Notes under the pieces: model-generated
What the model saw: only the letters and a program-made list of their open reading frames with translations
Told to the model about the DNA's origin: nothing
Databases searched by the model: none
Assembly: GCF_002953715.1 (NCBI RefSeq)
Contig: NZ_CP025012.1
Location: 1,364,001-1,428,000, forward strand
From: Rhizobium leguminosarum
GTDB taxonomy: Bacteria > Pseudomonadota > Alphaproteobacteria > Rhizobiales > Rhizobiaceae
Length of the DNA: 64,000 bases
Direction: 5' to 3'
Shown: in pieces, positions 9,983 through 21,606 of the stretch
How positions within the stretch are numbered: position 1 is the stretch's first letter
Layout: each line of letters opens with the position of its first letter
Position numbers and translations under genes: made by a program

Positions 9983-10420
9983 TCAGGGCACGATCAACCC
10001 GCCGCGATAATCGAGCGCATAGGCCTTCTGGCCATCGACCATGATGCATTCGTGGCCGCTGAACCGCTCGCAGCCGCCTTCGCTGCGATCGATATAGCGG
10101 CCGAACGAATGGTCGAATTCCATTCCGCCAAGAAACCGGCCCTCTCGATACATCGCCGAAAGTGCAGCCTTGATCACTGTCCCGGCTGCTATGCCGTCGA
10201 TGAGATCAGGCGCAATGACGCCGCCGAAATAATTCATCGCCCAGACGGGCTCGTCGCCAAGCCACACCACTTCCTGTCCGGCGAAATCGGTCCCGCCGAA
10301 ATAGCTGTCGAGATAGCGCCAGTCGCCGCGTTCGTAACCGATATCGCGGGAGCTCGGCCTGCAGGGCGCGCGCGCCACGCCGCCGCCGACATAGGTCGCA
10401 GCCTTCGCAATATCGAACAT
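9983..10420 (-). CDS. DUF5680-like protein, predicted SOS-regulated
   Basis: A 145-residue cytoplasmic protein without signal peptide or membrane segment. It contains the stretch GQEVVWLGDEPVWAMNYFGG with conserved aromatic residues, which I recognise as DUF5680-like; the function of that family is unknown. I chose the ATG at 10420 because a strong ribosome site (GAGGAGA) lies 5-10 bases upstream; the frame is open far upstream but without a comparable site. A LexA-type box lies 53-67 bp upstream of the start (10473-10487). The gene is divergent from the 28-codon gene at 10721, which has its own box. Family assignment is moderate. Confidence 0.7.
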   Translation of the reverse strand: MFDIAKAATYVGGGVARAPCRPSSRDIGYERGDWRYLDSYFGGTDFAGQEVVWLGDEPVWAMNYFGGVIAPDLIDGIAAGTVIKAALSAMYREGRFLGGMEFDHSFGRYIDRSEGGCERFSGHECIMVDGQKAYALDYRGGLIVP

Positions 10421-10472
10421 ATCATTCTCCTCTTCTCGGCCGGATGCTGGCAAATATGCTGCGGCTTGTAAA

Positions 10473-10487
10473 GAACAAAGAAGGAAC
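10473..10487 (-). promoter_or_regulatory. LexA-type operator upstream of the DUF5680 gene
   Basis: GAAC-N7-GAAC on the plus strand, i.e. GTTC-N7-GTTC on the coding strand of the leftward gene, the rhizobial LexA consensus. The spacer is AT-rich (aaagaag) and both half sites are followed by A, the same extended form (GAACA-N6-GAACA) as the box at 10673-10687. Confidence 0.65.
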
Positions 10488-10663
10488 AAAAGCTGGAAAT
10501 AAAGCGGTCGCCGAGGAGGTCGACCTTCTGAGCACCTGGACCGATCTGTGGCAGATCGGAGAAGGGCAAGACTGCTGCCGATCATACCGAGTGCCAGCTC
10601 CCAGCGATTCGCAGGCGCAATCCGGGCACTTTTCAAACACAAGAAAGAAGGAAAAGATTCCTG

Positions 10664-10687
10664 TTGACAACAGAACATACATGGAAC
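10664..10687 (+). promoter_or_regulatory. -35 box and LexA-type operator of the 28-codon gene
   Basis: A perfect TTGACA (10664-10669) is followed three bases later by GAAC-N7-GAAC (10673-10687). The operator therefore fills the space between -35 and -10, where a bound LexA dimer would exclude RNA polymerase. No good -10 hexamer is visible at the expected place (10687-10692). The gene's ATG is 34 bases further on. Confidence 0.7.
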
Positions 10688-10720
10688 AAAGTGAAAACAT
10701 AACGAGTAAAGGAGAGCCCG

Positions 10721-10807
10721 ATGACTGACATGATCCGTGATATCGCAGCATTCACCTCCATCGCAATGTTCGTTGCCAGCTTCTCGCTCATCGTCATGGC
10801 GCTCTAA
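10721..10807 (+). CDS. 28-residue single-span membrane peptide, predicted SOS-induced
   Basis: A 28-codon reading frame with a strong ribosome site (aaaggag, 10709-10715) six bases before the ATG. The product starts with a short polar segment (MTDMIRDIAAF) and continues as one hydrophobic helix to the C terminus (SIAMFVASFSLIVMAL), so it should be a tiny inner-membrane protein with its N terminus in the cytoplasm. A TTGACA box with an embedded LexA-type operator lies 34-57 bp upstream. Size, topology and predicted control resemble SOS-induced division inhibitors such as Caulobacter SidA (29 residues), but sequence homology could not be tested. dnaE follows 117 bp downstream in the same direction. 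Confidence 0.7.
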   Translation: MTDMIRDIAAFTSIAMFVASFSLIVMAL

Positions 10808-10817
10808 AGTTTTCAGG

Positions 10818-10842
10818 GGACCGCATGGCAATCATGCGGTCC
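10818..10842 (+). other. Hairpin between the 28-codon gene and dnaE
   Basis: A perfect 10-bp stem (10818-10827 with 10833-10842) with a 5-nt loop begins 11 bases after the peptide's stop codon. No T run follows, so it is either a weak terminator or a processing or attenuation structure in a transcript that continues into dnaE. Confidence 0.5.
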
Positions 10843-10924
10843 GGATGCGGGACTTCTTCTGGACATCATCGCCCTCTATGCCGACAATGCGTCCGATTCA
10901 TTCGGGTGATTGGGAAGGCATATC

Positions 10925-14422
<3,498 letters not shown>

Positions 14423-14433
14423 TCAGCCCCGCG

Positions 14434-15690
14434 TCACCCGCGGGTGATGGTGATGAAATCCGTGCCTTCGCCGGTCTCCCGGCCGAGGCCGGTATCGGAG
14501 ATCGTCAGCGTCGAGCCGGGCGCGATCAGGGCGTCGATCTTGCGGCGGGTCTCGTCGGGGATGGTAATCCGGCTGAGTGAACGGGCGATCGGCTTGCCTG
14601 TTATGATCGAGCTTTCCTGATTGGTGATGCGGAGCCGCTTCATCGTCTCGCGGGAGAGATTGTTCTCGAGCGTGATGCCGAGCCAGTCCGCGGTGCCGGC
14701 CCTTTCATCGACCGCATGCAGCGTGAAGAAATGTGTGCCGAGCGCCAGTCCCGGATCGGCGATCGTCACCGGCGCTTCGAAGATCGGCTTGAAGGCCTGC
14801 CGCACCATGATGACGCCGTTCGGCGGCTCGCCCTTGCCAGCCGCGGCATAGACTTCTCTGAGGAGCGTGTCGGAGACCAGGCTCCTGTCGCCGGCAAATT
14901 CCGCCGGCCGTAGCGTCTTGAAAGCCTTGATCGCCTCTACGGTCGACGAACCGAGCAAGCCGTCAGGATTGCCGGCGGAAAAGCCCAGCTGGTTGAGCAG
15001 GGTCTGGATGTCGATCACTGTCTCGCGCAACGTCCGGCGCGTAATCAGCATGCTGATCGGCTCGGACGGCGGCTCGGGTTCGGGCGCCGCAATCGGCTGC
15101 GCTGCCGGCATCGGCATCGCAGCGGTATCGTTCATCGCCACCTGCACCGGCTTTTCGGGGCTGTCGGGCATGGAGGGCCGCAGTTCGACATCCGAAAGCA
15201 GCGGCATCGCCGCCGGTGCATCCGGATGGAAAAGGGTCGGATGATCGATCGGCTGCGGCACCAGTTCACCGTCGCTGATAATGACGGGGACACCGGGATC
15301 GGTCATCCCATAAAGCATTTTTGCGAAAGCGCCGGGCATGCGCACGCAGCCATGTGAGGCCGGATAACGCGGGACCGAATTGGATTCGTGCAGCGCGATG
15401 CCGGACCAGGTCAGCCTTTGCATGAACGGCATCGGCGCCGCCGAATAGAGATTGGATTCGTGGTATTTCTGCTTTTCCAGCACCGAGAAGATGCCGCTCG
15501 GCGTCGTGTGGCCGTCCTTGCCGGTCGAGACCTTCGAGGTCGCGACGACCTCGGTGCCGTCATAGACCACAAGCGACTGCTTGTCCTTGGAGACGATGAT
15601 CTGCAGCGTGCGCGCATCCGCGGCAAGAGCGGGGTGCACGAGTGCGGTGGCCGACAGCAAGCCGAGGCCGAAGACGAGACGCGAGAACAT
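14434..15690 (-). CDS. L,D-transpeptidase with YkuD and peptidoglycan-binding domains
   Basis: Periplasmic enzyme that makes 3-3 peptidoglycan cross-links or attaches proteins to peptidoglycan. A signal peptide covers residues 1-24 (MFSRLVFGLGLLSATALVHP, ALA cleavage site). The YkuD domain follows with its catalytic motif ASHGCVRM (Cys115). After a Pro/Ala-rich linker around residues 170-215, a peptidoglycan-binding-like segment (IQTLLNQLGFSAGNPDGLLG) lies near residue 240. I chose the ATG at 15690 because the signal peptide begins there; a GTG at 15723 would add 11 residues. The gene converges on dnaE with 11 bp between stops. Total 418 residues. Confidence 0.88.
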   Translation of the reverse strand: MFSRLVFGLGLLSATALVHPALAADARTLQIIVSKDKQSLVVYDGTEVVATSKVSTGKDGHTTPSGIFSVLEKQKYHESNLYSAAPMPFMQRLTWSGIALHESNSVPRYPASHGCVRMPGAFAKMLYGMTDPGVPVIISDGELVPQPIDHPTLFHPDAPAAMPLLSDVELRPSMPDSPEKPVQVAMNDTAAMPMPAAQPIAAPEPEPPSEPISMLITRRTLRETVIDIQTLLNQLGFSAGNPDGLLGSSTVEAIKAFKTLRPAEFAGDRSLVSDTLLREVYAAAGKGEPPNGVIMVRQAFKPIFEAPVTIADPGLALGTHFFTLHAVDERAGTADWLGITLENNLSRETMKRLRITNQESSIITGKPIARSLSRITIPDETRRKIDALIAPGSTLTISDTGLGRETGEGTDFITITRG

Positions 15691-15782
15691 GAGACCCAAC
15701 CATACGCAATACTTGCCCGGCACATTATGAGACGAAGTTTAAGGAAGATTTTATAGGCCGGATCGCCGGCTGCCCTCACGCG

Positions 15783-17075
15783 TTAGTGATCGCGCTTGCC
15801 GCTGCCGAAGGTGTAGCCGGTCTCGACCGTTTTCTTGCCGAACTTGTCACGCAGCTTGTCCATCGCCGCTTCGGCTGCCGCCCGCCGGCCCGATTGCCGG
15901 TCGATGAGATCGGGCGGATCGGCGCGGGCGGCATCGCCGAGATCGGTGACGCCGATGCCGATCAGGCGGAACTTCGTACCGTCTGTCTCTTTTTCGAGAA
16001 GCTCGAGCCCGGTGCGGAAGATCTTGTCGGCAAGCTGGGTCGGGTCTTCGAGCTTGCGGTTGCGGGTGCGCGATTTGAAATCGGCGCTCTTCAACTTCAG
16101 AACCACGGTCTGGCCGGCAATGCCGTTTTTCTTCAGTCGCCAGGAGACCTTTTCGGAGAGGTTGCGCAGGATCGGCACCAGATCGTCGTAGCGCGATATG
16201 TCGTCGAAGAAGGTGGTCTCGGCCGATACGCTCTTGGCCGCATCGTTGAGATGCACCTCGCGGTCGTCGACGCCGCGCGACAGCCGGGCGAGCCGCTGGC
16301 CGATACTGCCGTAGCGGCGCATCAGATCGTTTTCCTCCATCTGCTGCAGCTGGCCGATGGTGCGGATGCCGTCCGCCTCCAGCGTCGCCGCAAAGGCCTT
16401 GCCGACGCCCCAGATCGTGGTGACGGGACGCGGCGCCAGGAACTCGACCGCTTCCTCGCGGCCGATGACCGAAAAGCCGCGCGGCTTCTGCAGATCGGAG
16501 GCGACCTTGGCGAGAAATTTGCAATAGGAAAGCCCGACCGAAACGGTGATGCCGATCTCCCTTTCGATGCGACGGGCGAATTTGGCGAGCGTGCGCGCCG
16601 GCGGATCGTGATGCAACCTCTCGGTGCCGCCGAGCTCCAGGAAGGCCTCGTCGATCGATAGCGGCTGCACCAGCGGCGTCAGATCCTGCATCATGGCGCG
16701 CACCTGGCGCCCGACCCGGACATATTTCTCCATGTCGGGGCGGATGACGATCGCTTGAGGGCATGCCTCCAGCGCCTTGAACATCGGCATGGCCGAACGC
16801 ACGCCGTGGATACGGGCGATATAGCAGGCAGTGGAAACCACACCGCGTTTGCCGCCGCCGATGATGACAGGCTTGTCGGCAAGTTCCGGATTGTCGCGTT
16901 TCTCCACCGCTGCGTAGAAGGCGTCGCAATCGATATGCGCCAGCGTCAATGCATAGAGTTCGCGATGGCGCACGAGGCGGGGACTGCCGCAGGAAATGCA
17001 CCGGCGCGCCTCGCCCTTCTGCTCGGCAAGGCAGTCGCGACAGAAGCCGGGTGTCTTGTCAGGCGCAGGCGTCAT
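15783..17075 (-). CDS. dinB: DNA polymerase IV (Y family), with N-terminal CxxC pair
   Basis: Error-prone translesion polymerase. The Y-family motifs are [12 protein letters not shown] (residues 47-58, metal-binding Asp) and [11 protein letters not shown], then HhH and little-finger domains with [18 protein letters not shown]. The 430-residue protein starts with a four-cysteine pair (C12, C15, C26, C29) before the polymerase domain, which E. coli DinB lacks; I recall this extension from rhizobial homologues. A promoter with a LexA-type box over the predicted transcription start lies just upstream, and the box ends five bases before the ATG. No Shine-Dalgarno is visible in the predicted leader of about 20 nt, which may be translated like a leaderless message. 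Confidence 0.93.
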   Translation of the reverse strand: MTPAPDKTPGFCRDCLAEQKGEARRCISCGSPRLVRHRELYALTLAHIDCDAFYAAVEKRDNPELADKPVIIGGGKRGVVSTACYIARIHGVRSAMPMFKALEACPQAIVIRPDMEKYVRVGRQVRAMMQDLTPLVQPLSIDEAFLELGGTERLHHDPPARTLAKFARRIEREIGITVSVGLSYCKFLAKVASDLQKPRGFSVIGREEAVEFLAPRPVTTIWGVGKAFAATLEADGIRTIGQLQQMEENDLMRRYGSIGQRLARLSRGVDDREVHLNDAAKSVSAETTFFDDISRYDDLVPILRNLSEKVSWRLKKNGIAGQTVVLKLKSADFKSRTRNRKLEDPTQLADKIFRTGLELLEKETDGTKFRLIGIGVTDLGDAARADPPDLIDRQSGRRAAAEAAMDKLRDKFGKKTVETGYTFGSGKRDH

Positions 17076-17080
17076 GATGA

Positions 17081-17130
17081 GAACAAAGATTGAACGGTCG
17101 GAGATTACGCCTTAAGCTTCCGAGTCTCAA
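17081..17130 (-). promoter_or_regulatory. dinB promoter with LexA-type operator
   Basis: On the minus strand TTGAGA (17130-17125), a 17-bp spacer and TAATCT (17107-17102) form a good promoter. Directly downstream lies GTTC-N7-GTTC (17095-17081), covering roughly +1 to +15 of the transcript. This is the expected arrangement for SOS repression of dinB. The acetyltransferase gene starts 51 bp away on the other strand and could share the control. Confidence 0.8.
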
Positions 17131-17145
17131 GAGAGGGCGGGAGCT

Positions 17146-17739
17146 TTGACTTTGGATAACGATCTTCGTTTCGAGCCGGTAACGCCAGAACGCTGGGACG
17201 ATTTCGAAATCGTGTTCGGGCCGCAGGGTGCCTTCTATAACTGCTGGTGCGTCGCGCTGCGCCTGCCGCATGCGATAAGGACTGAGATGGCGGCCGACGA
17301 ACGCAAGGCGCATATGCGGGGACGGATCAAGGCGGGTCCGCCGCCTGGCATCCTCTGTTATGCCGACGGCGCGCCGGTCGCCTGGGTGCAGGTCGGGCCG
17401 CGCCACGACGTGCCGCAGTTCAATTCGCCGCGCACCGTCTCGCGGCCGCTGGAGGAAGGCGATGCGCATGATCCGTCCATCTGGGCCGTCAGTTGCTTCT
17501 TCCTGCTGCCCAAACTGCGCGGCAAGGGAATGAGCCATCGCCTGCTCGCCGGCGCGATCGACCATGCGCGGCGCCAGGGAGCGCGGCTGCTCGAAGCCTG
17601 TCCGATCGATCATGTGAAGCAGTCGAAATCAGTGACGCTCTGCATCGGCTCGACGGCAATCTTCGATGCCGCCGGTTTCGAGACGGTAGCACGGCGCAAG
17701 GACGGCCGTCCGCTCATGCGGCTGGAACTGCGCGCGTGA
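17146..17739 (+). CDS. GNAT-family N-acetyltransferase
   Basis: A 197-residue cytoplasmic acetyltransferase. The acetyl-CoA-binding core is seen as AVSCFFLLPKLRGKGMSHRLLAGAIDHARRQG (beta4-alpha3, with the RGKGMS pyrophosphate loop), shown here only as the region about residues 108-140. The N-terminal part (RFEPVTPERWDDFE, GAFYNCWC) is typical of a group of uncharacterised GNAT proteins; the substrate is unknown. The start is a TTG at 17146 with gggcggga seven bases upstream; there is no ATG near the N terminus. The gene is divergent from dinB across a 70-bp gap that holds the LexA-type box. Its 3' end overlaps the convergent HAD gene by 26 bp. Confidence 0.8.
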   Translation: MTLDNDLRFEPVTPERWDDFEIVFGPQGAFYNCWCVALRLPHAIRTEMAADERKAHMRGRIKAGPPPGILCYADGAPVAWVQVGPRHDVPQFNSPRTVSRPLEEGDAHDPSIWAVSCFFLLPKLRGKGMSHRLLAGAIDHARRQGARLLEACPIDHVKQSKSVTLCIGSTAIFDAAGFETVARRKDGRPLMRLELRA

Positions 17740-18388
17740 AGGTGGCGGAAACAAAATGCGCCTCGATGAGCTCGGCCGCATGCGTCCAGTCGGTGGCGCG
17801 GGTGATGTCGTCGGCCGCCGCCGGTGCGAAACGATGGACGGGCGAGTTCGGCATCAGATGAATCAGCAGGCAATCGGCGACGTGTTCCCTAACGGAATGC
17901 AGATTGCGCGCCATATCATCAATGAAGACGACGGGAAGGGAGCGGCTGGCATGCAATGCGTGAACGATCGGCCCCTTGGGCTGCTCGGTGGCAAGCAGCG
18001 GAAAGAGCAGGCCTATCCTGTCCAGCAGGCGACGGCGCTGGTCCTGGAACCGCGGCTGCATGGCTGTCAGGAACAGGATATCGGCCTCCTCCGAAAGGCG
18101 GTCGAGCGTTTCGACCACGCGGTCGAGCGGCGTCTGCCACAGCTCTTGTGCCTCGAAAAATCCCTCGATCAGCCGGCTGACCTCTTGATCCTCGATCTCC
18201 ATGCCGTCGGCTTGCGAGACGATGTTGCCGTGAAGCCGGAACGATCGCGGCAGAAACGCGTGGCCCTGGCTCTGAAGGAAAAGCTGGAAGGGACCGATGA
18301 ACTGCAACACGACGTCGTCGACGTCACAGACGATCAACGGCCGTTCGCCGAGTCGGATATGCGAGATGTCGAATTCCCCGGAGGCCAC
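17714..18388 (-). CDS. HAD-superfamily hydrolase-like protein
   Basis: A 224-residue cytoplasmic protein with the HAD nucleophile motif ICDVDDVVLQF at about residues 19-29, motif II candidate LFLTAMQ near 108, and motif III/IV acidic residues VVFIDDMARN near 155. The substrate is not evident. It begins 2 bp after the DUF3572 stop and forms a two-gene unit with it. The C terminus overlaps the convergent acetyltransferase gene by 26 bp. Confidence 0.75.
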   Translation of the reverse strand: MASGEFDISHIRLGERPLIVCDVDDVVLQFIGPFQLFLQSQGHAFLPRSFRLHGNIVSQADGMEIEDQEVSRLIEGFFEAQELWQTPLDRVVETLDRLSEEADILFLTAMQPRFQDQRRRLLDRIGLLFPLLATEQPKGPIVHALHASRSLPVVFIDDMARNLHSVREHVADCLLIHLMPNSPVHRFAPAAADDITRATDWTHAAELIEAHFVSATFTRAVPAA

Positions 18389-18390
18389 GG

Positions 18391-18699
18391 TCAGTATTCT
18401 CCGGAATCGAGGCCGGGCGAAGAGAAATGCTGCCAGGCCGCGGTCACCGTCTCTGGGCGGATGCCGCTCGCCGCGCAGAAGGCCATCGCCGTCGGTTCAT
18501 GGTTCATCAGGAAATCCATCAGGCCGGCGAGGAAGCCGGGATCGTTGACGGCGTTGCGCACCTGGCCGGGCGCCACACCCGTCAGGGCGAGAAAGCGGCC
18601 GAACATTTCGGGATCGTCGGCAAGCCAGCCGAGCACGGCGATCGCCGTCTCATGCGGGTCGGCAGCCTGTTGTTTCGAAGTCTTGAAGTTGCTTTGCAT
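18391..18699 (-). CDS. DUF3572 family protein
   Basis: A 102-residue soluble protein of the alphaproteobacterial DUF3572 family, recognised by the stretches AIAVLGWLADDPEMFGRFLA and DFLMNHEPTAMAFCAASG. Its function is unknown. It is the first gene of a leftward pair with the HAD-like protein (2-bp gap) and is divergent from divK, with 132 bp between the two starts; homologues are commonly found beside divK-pleD. Confidence 0.8.
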   Translation of the reverse strand: MQSNFKTSKQQAADPHETAIAVLGWLADDPEMFGRFLALTGVAPGQVRNAVNDPGFLAGLMDFLMNHEPTAMAFCAASGIRPETVTAAWQHFSSPGLDSGEY

Positions 18700-18831
18700 T
18701 TCGCTGGGTAAGTTACCTTTTCTTCAACCAAATACCGGTAGCGTGCACTATCGGTTTCACGCAGCTTTTGTCCGCATGTGCCTTTGTCATGGGACGAACC
18801 GCTGCGCGAACGGACGTAGGGACAGCTTGTC

Positions 18832-19203
18832 ATGCCCAAACAGGTGATGATTGTAGAAGATAACGAGCTCAACATGAAGCTCTTTCGCGACCTCATCGAG
18901 GCGTCCGGCTATACGACGATCCAGACCAGAAACGGTATGGAGGCGCTCGATCTGGCGCGCAAGCATCGGCCCGACCTCATCCTGATGGATATTCAGCTTC
19001 CCGAGGTCTCCGGCCTCGAAGTTACGAAATGGCTGAAGGAAGACGACGAGCTGCACGTGATTCCCGTCATCGCCGTTACGGCTTTCGCAATGAAGGGGGA
19101 CGAGGAGCGGATCCGCCAAGGCGGCTGCGAGGCCTATGTTTCCAAGCCGATCTCGGTTCCGAAATTTATCGAGACGATCAAGACCTATCTGGGCGATGCC
19201 TGA
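18832..19203 (+). CDS. divK: Single-domain response regulator DivK
   Basis: Cell-cycle regulator that, when phosphorylated, switches the DivJ/PleC/DivL kinases and thereby CtrA activity and cell polarity. The 123-residue protein is a lone receiver domain with the acidic pocket VEDNE (residues 8-12), the phosphoacceptor Asp53 (LILMDIQLP), Thr in [11 protein letters not shown] and Lys in YVSKPIS. Length and the NELNMKLF stretch are those of DivK. It is followed 18 bp later by pleD, the classical alphaproteobacterial pair. Confidence 0.95.
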   Translation: MPKQVMIVEDNELNMKLFRDLIEASGYTTIQTRNGMEALDLARKHRPDLILMDIQLPEVSGLEVTKWLKEDDELHVIPVIAVTAFAMKGDEERIRQGGCEAYVSKPISVPKFIETIKTYLGDA

Positions 19204-19221
19204 CGCATCGGAAAGACGCTT

Positions 19222-20595
19222 ATGACTGCGCGAATACTGGTGGTTGACGATATTCCGGCCAACGTGAAGCTGCTCGAAGCGCGGCTGCTTGCGGAGTATT
19301 TCGACGTGATGACCGCAGCGGACGGCTACACGGCACTGGCGATCTGCGAGCGCAACCAGGTCGATCTCATTCTGCTCGACATCATGATGCCCGGCATAGA
19401 CGGTTTCGAGGTCTGCGAGAGGCTGAAGGCCAGCCAGAAGACCGCCCATATTCCAGTCGTCATGGTCACCGCGCTCGACCAGCCGGCTGATCGCGTACGC
19501 GGCCTGAAGGCTGGCGCTGACGATTTTCTCACCAAGCCGGTCAACGATCTGCAGCTGATCTCCCGGGTAAAGAGCCTGCTGCGGCTGAAGACGTTGAGCG
19601 ATGAGCTGCGCATCCGTGCCGACACCGCCCATACGATGGGCATCGACGACCTCACGCGGGCAGGCGAGGGCCGCGCCGACGAGACCGCTCAGGTCCTGCT
19701 TGTCGACGGCCGCGCCAATTCGCAAGAGCGTATCATCAAGGCGCTGAAGCCCGTCGCCGACGTGCTTGCCCTTTCCGATCCGCAGGCCGCCCTCTTCGAG
19801 GCGGCCGAAAGCGCGTTCGATCTCGTCATCGTCAACGCCAACTTCGACGACTACGATCCGCTTCGCCTTTGCTCGCAGCTGCGCTCGCTGGAACGCACCC
19901 GCTTTTTGCCGATCCTGATCATCACCGAGCAGGGCGCTGACGATATGGTCGTGCGCGCGCTCGATCTCGGCGTCAACGACTACATCATCCGCCCGGTCGA
20001 TCCCAACGAACTGGTCGCCCGCAGCCTGACGCAGATCCGCCGCAAGCGCTACAACGATCGGCTGCGCGCCAGTGTCAAGCAGACGATCGAGCTTGCCGTG
20101 ACCGATCCGCTGACCGGCCTTTATAACCGGCGCTATCTCGACAATCATCTGAACGTGCTCTTCAACCGTTCGATGGCGCGCGGTCGGCCGCTTTCGGTGC
20201 TGATCACCGATATCGACCGCTTCAAGCATGTGAACGACACCTACGGCCATGACGGCGGTGACGAGGTGCTGCGGGAATTCGCAAATCGCGTCCGTTCGAC
20301 CATCCGCGGTGCCGATCTCGCCTGCCGCTACGGTGGAGAGGAATTTGTTGTCGTGATGCCCGACACCTCGCCGGAAATTGCCGCCGCCGTCGCCGAGCGC
20401 CTGCGTGCGGCGATCGAAAACGCTCCCTTCATGCTGAAACACGCCGGGGAAGCGCTGAATGTCACTGCTTCCTTCGGCATCGCCTCGCGTATTGCGCAGG
20501 TGCTGACCCCCGACCAGCTGATGAAACAGGCGGATCTGGCTCTTTACGAGGCCAAGAATACCGGCCGCAACCGTGTGGTCGCCGCAGCCGCCTGA
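19222..20595 (+). CDS. pleD: Diguanylate cyclase response regulator PleD
   Basis: Makes c-di-GMP in response to phosphorylation by the cell-cycle kinases. The 457-residue protein has a receiver domain with phosphoacceptor Asp53 (LLDIMMPGID), a second degenerate receiver (about 155-280) and a GGDEF domain. The active site is GGEEF at residues 371-375, and the product-inhibition site RGAD lies five residues before it (362-365), so feedback inhibition by c-di-GMP should be intact. It is co-transcribed with divK (18 bp gap). Confidence 0.95.
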   Translation: MTARILVVDDIPANVKLLEARLLAEYFDVMTAADGYTALAICERNQVDLILLDIMMPGIDGFEVCERLKASQKTAHIPVVMVTALDQPADRVRGLKAGADDFLTKPVNDLQLISRVKSLLRLKTLSDELRIRADTAHTMGIDDLTRAGEGRADETAQVLLVDGRANSQERIIKALKPVADVLALSDPQAALFEAAESAFDLVIVNANFDDYDPLRLCSQLRSLERTRFLPILIITEQGADDMVVRALDLGVNDYIIRPVDPNELVARSLTQIRRKRYNDRLRASVKQTIELAVTDPLTGLYNRRYLDNHLNVLFNRSMARGRPLSVLITDIDRFKHVNDTYGHDGGDEVLREFANRVRSTIRGADLACRYGGEEFVVVMPDTSPEIAAAVAERLRAAIENAPFMLKHAGEALNVTASFGIASRIAQVLTPDQLMKQADLALYEAKNTGRNRVVAAAA

Positions 20596-21056
20596 CGAAT
20601 CACTCGCCGCCATAGGCGCCATTTGCGGGTTTTCCACTGCGGTAAGCGAATTGTTACCGATTTTTAATCTTCGCCTGTGCACCGCGGGGCGAAAAAATTG
20701 CAGCTCAATAGCTCAAAAATGGACTCGCCGCGTTGCCGCGGATGTGTTGCCGCGCGATAGTCTTGAGAGCGTCAGGCCATAGCTCAAAATGAAATGAAGA
20801 CTATAAAAAATGCCTGCCGCCGACAGGGTCAAATAGATTGCGGCGGCGTCACCTCACGTAAGGGGAGGGGTGGCGTAAGTTATTAAGTTATATTGTCGAA
20901 TATCTTGGAAAGAGCAGGCGCTACGCTTCGATCCAAAGCAGAGACGACAAAACTTTGTATGTCCCAAATCTGGACTTTTAACCATAGAATCAAGATGAGA
21001 AAATTCATCATTAAGAATTTGTTGATTTTCTTTCATTTTTGCGCAAATTATCGGCT
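20596..21056. other. Long AT-richer intergenic region downstream of pleD
   Basis: No credible gene is seen in these 461 bases. They contain short repeated words (gttgccgcg twice near 20730-20755) and paired GC arms (gcctgccgccg near 20812 with cggcggcg near 20841) but no clear terminator with a T run. Base composition is visibly lower in GC than the surrounding genes, especially 20980-21060. Confidence 0.4.
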
Positions 21057-21246
21057 CATAAGAGAAGCGCTCCCGTTGAGGAGTTGTCGATACCCCATGA
21101 TGCTCAGGTCCGCCGCATCTCCTGGGTCGTGGGGTCGGTCGGCTAGTAGGCAAGTTATAGCGGTTCCTCGTGCCGTTTTGCATGCTGGCCGACCCCCTTT
21201 CACGAAAACGCCGCCACTTCCCGAAGATGGAAGGGCGGCGTTTTGT
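21057..21246 (+). ncRNA. Candidate small RNA between pleD and rpmG
   Basis: A possible promoter, TTGATT (21022-21027), 17-bp spacer, AAATTA (21045-21050), would start an RNA near 21057. The following sequence folds well: CCCCA near 21093 with TGGGG near 21130, and GGTCGGC (21137-21143) with GCCGACC (21188-21194). It ends in the terminator at 21205-21244. No reading frame in it has a convincing ribosome site. This is inference from structure only, and the family is not recognised. Confidence 0.4.
21205..21244 (+). terminator. Rho-independent terminator
   Basis: Perfect 11-bp arms, AAAACGCCGCC (21205-21215) and GGCGGCGTTTT (21234-21244), around an 18-nt loop, ending in TTTT on the plus strand. 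It ends the candidate small RNA, or possibly a long pleD transcript. Confidence 0.65.
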
Positions 21247-21287
21247 CTGTTTGCGCTATCATCTTGAAAACCACAAAGCCGGACAAC

Positions 21288-21318
21288 AAAAAACGCGCAA
21301 CCCGAAGGCGCGCGCTTT
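21288..21318 (-). terminator. rpmG terminator
   Basis: On the minus strand a GC-rich hairpin with a TTCG loop (one bulge) is followed by TTTTTT. It starts about 25 bases after the rpmG stop codon. Confidence 0.7.
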
Positions 21319-21342
21319 TGTGAAATCCGTCAGGCCAAGTGA

Positions 21343-21510
21343 TTACTTGATCTTGGTTTCCTTGAACTCGACATGCTTCTTTGCAACCGGGTCGTACTTC
21401 GTCTTCGTCATCTTGTCCGTCATCGTGCGGCTGTTCTTCGTGGTGACGTAGAAGAAACCGGTGTCGGCTGTCGACAGCAGCTTGATCTTGATTGTTGTAG
21501 CCTTGGCCAT
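21343..21510 (-). CDS. rpmG: 50S ribosomal protein L33
   Basis: Small protein of the large ribosomal subunit, 55 residues, starting [20 protein letters not shown] and ending in a Lys-rich tail. It has no cysteines, so it is the zinc-independent C-minus form. I chose the ATG at 21510, which has aggcagga upstream; the frame is open further upstream but the conserved N terminus begins here. It has its own promoter (21579-21606) and terminator (21288-21318), and its leader contains a hairpin (21539-21564). Confidence 0.95.
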   Translation of the reverse strand: MAKATTIKIKLLSTADTGFFYVTTKNSRTMTDKMTKTKYDPVAKKHVEFKETKIK

Positions 21511-21578
21511 GGTCGTCCTGCCTTTAAGAAAATGAAAGCCGTGGAAGCCGGATGGGCTCCACGGCAAATCCTGGCGCG

Positions 21579-21606
21579 AAACTACGAATCCCGCCCGAAA
21601 AGTCAA
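21579..21606 (-). promoter_or_regulatory. rpmG promoter
   Basis: On the minus strand CTTGACT (TTGACT at 21606-21601), 16 bp, TAGTTT (21584-21579). The -35 box overlaps the last codons of the upstream MFS gene. The predicted leader of about 65 nt contains an imperfect hairpin with arms CCGTGG/CCACGG at 21539-21564. Confidence 0.6.

Noticed and set aside
10421..10831. 137-codon upstream extension of the DUF5680 frame
   Set aside because: It would cross both LexA boxes and the 28-codon gene, and the strong ribosome site is at the internal ATG at 10420.
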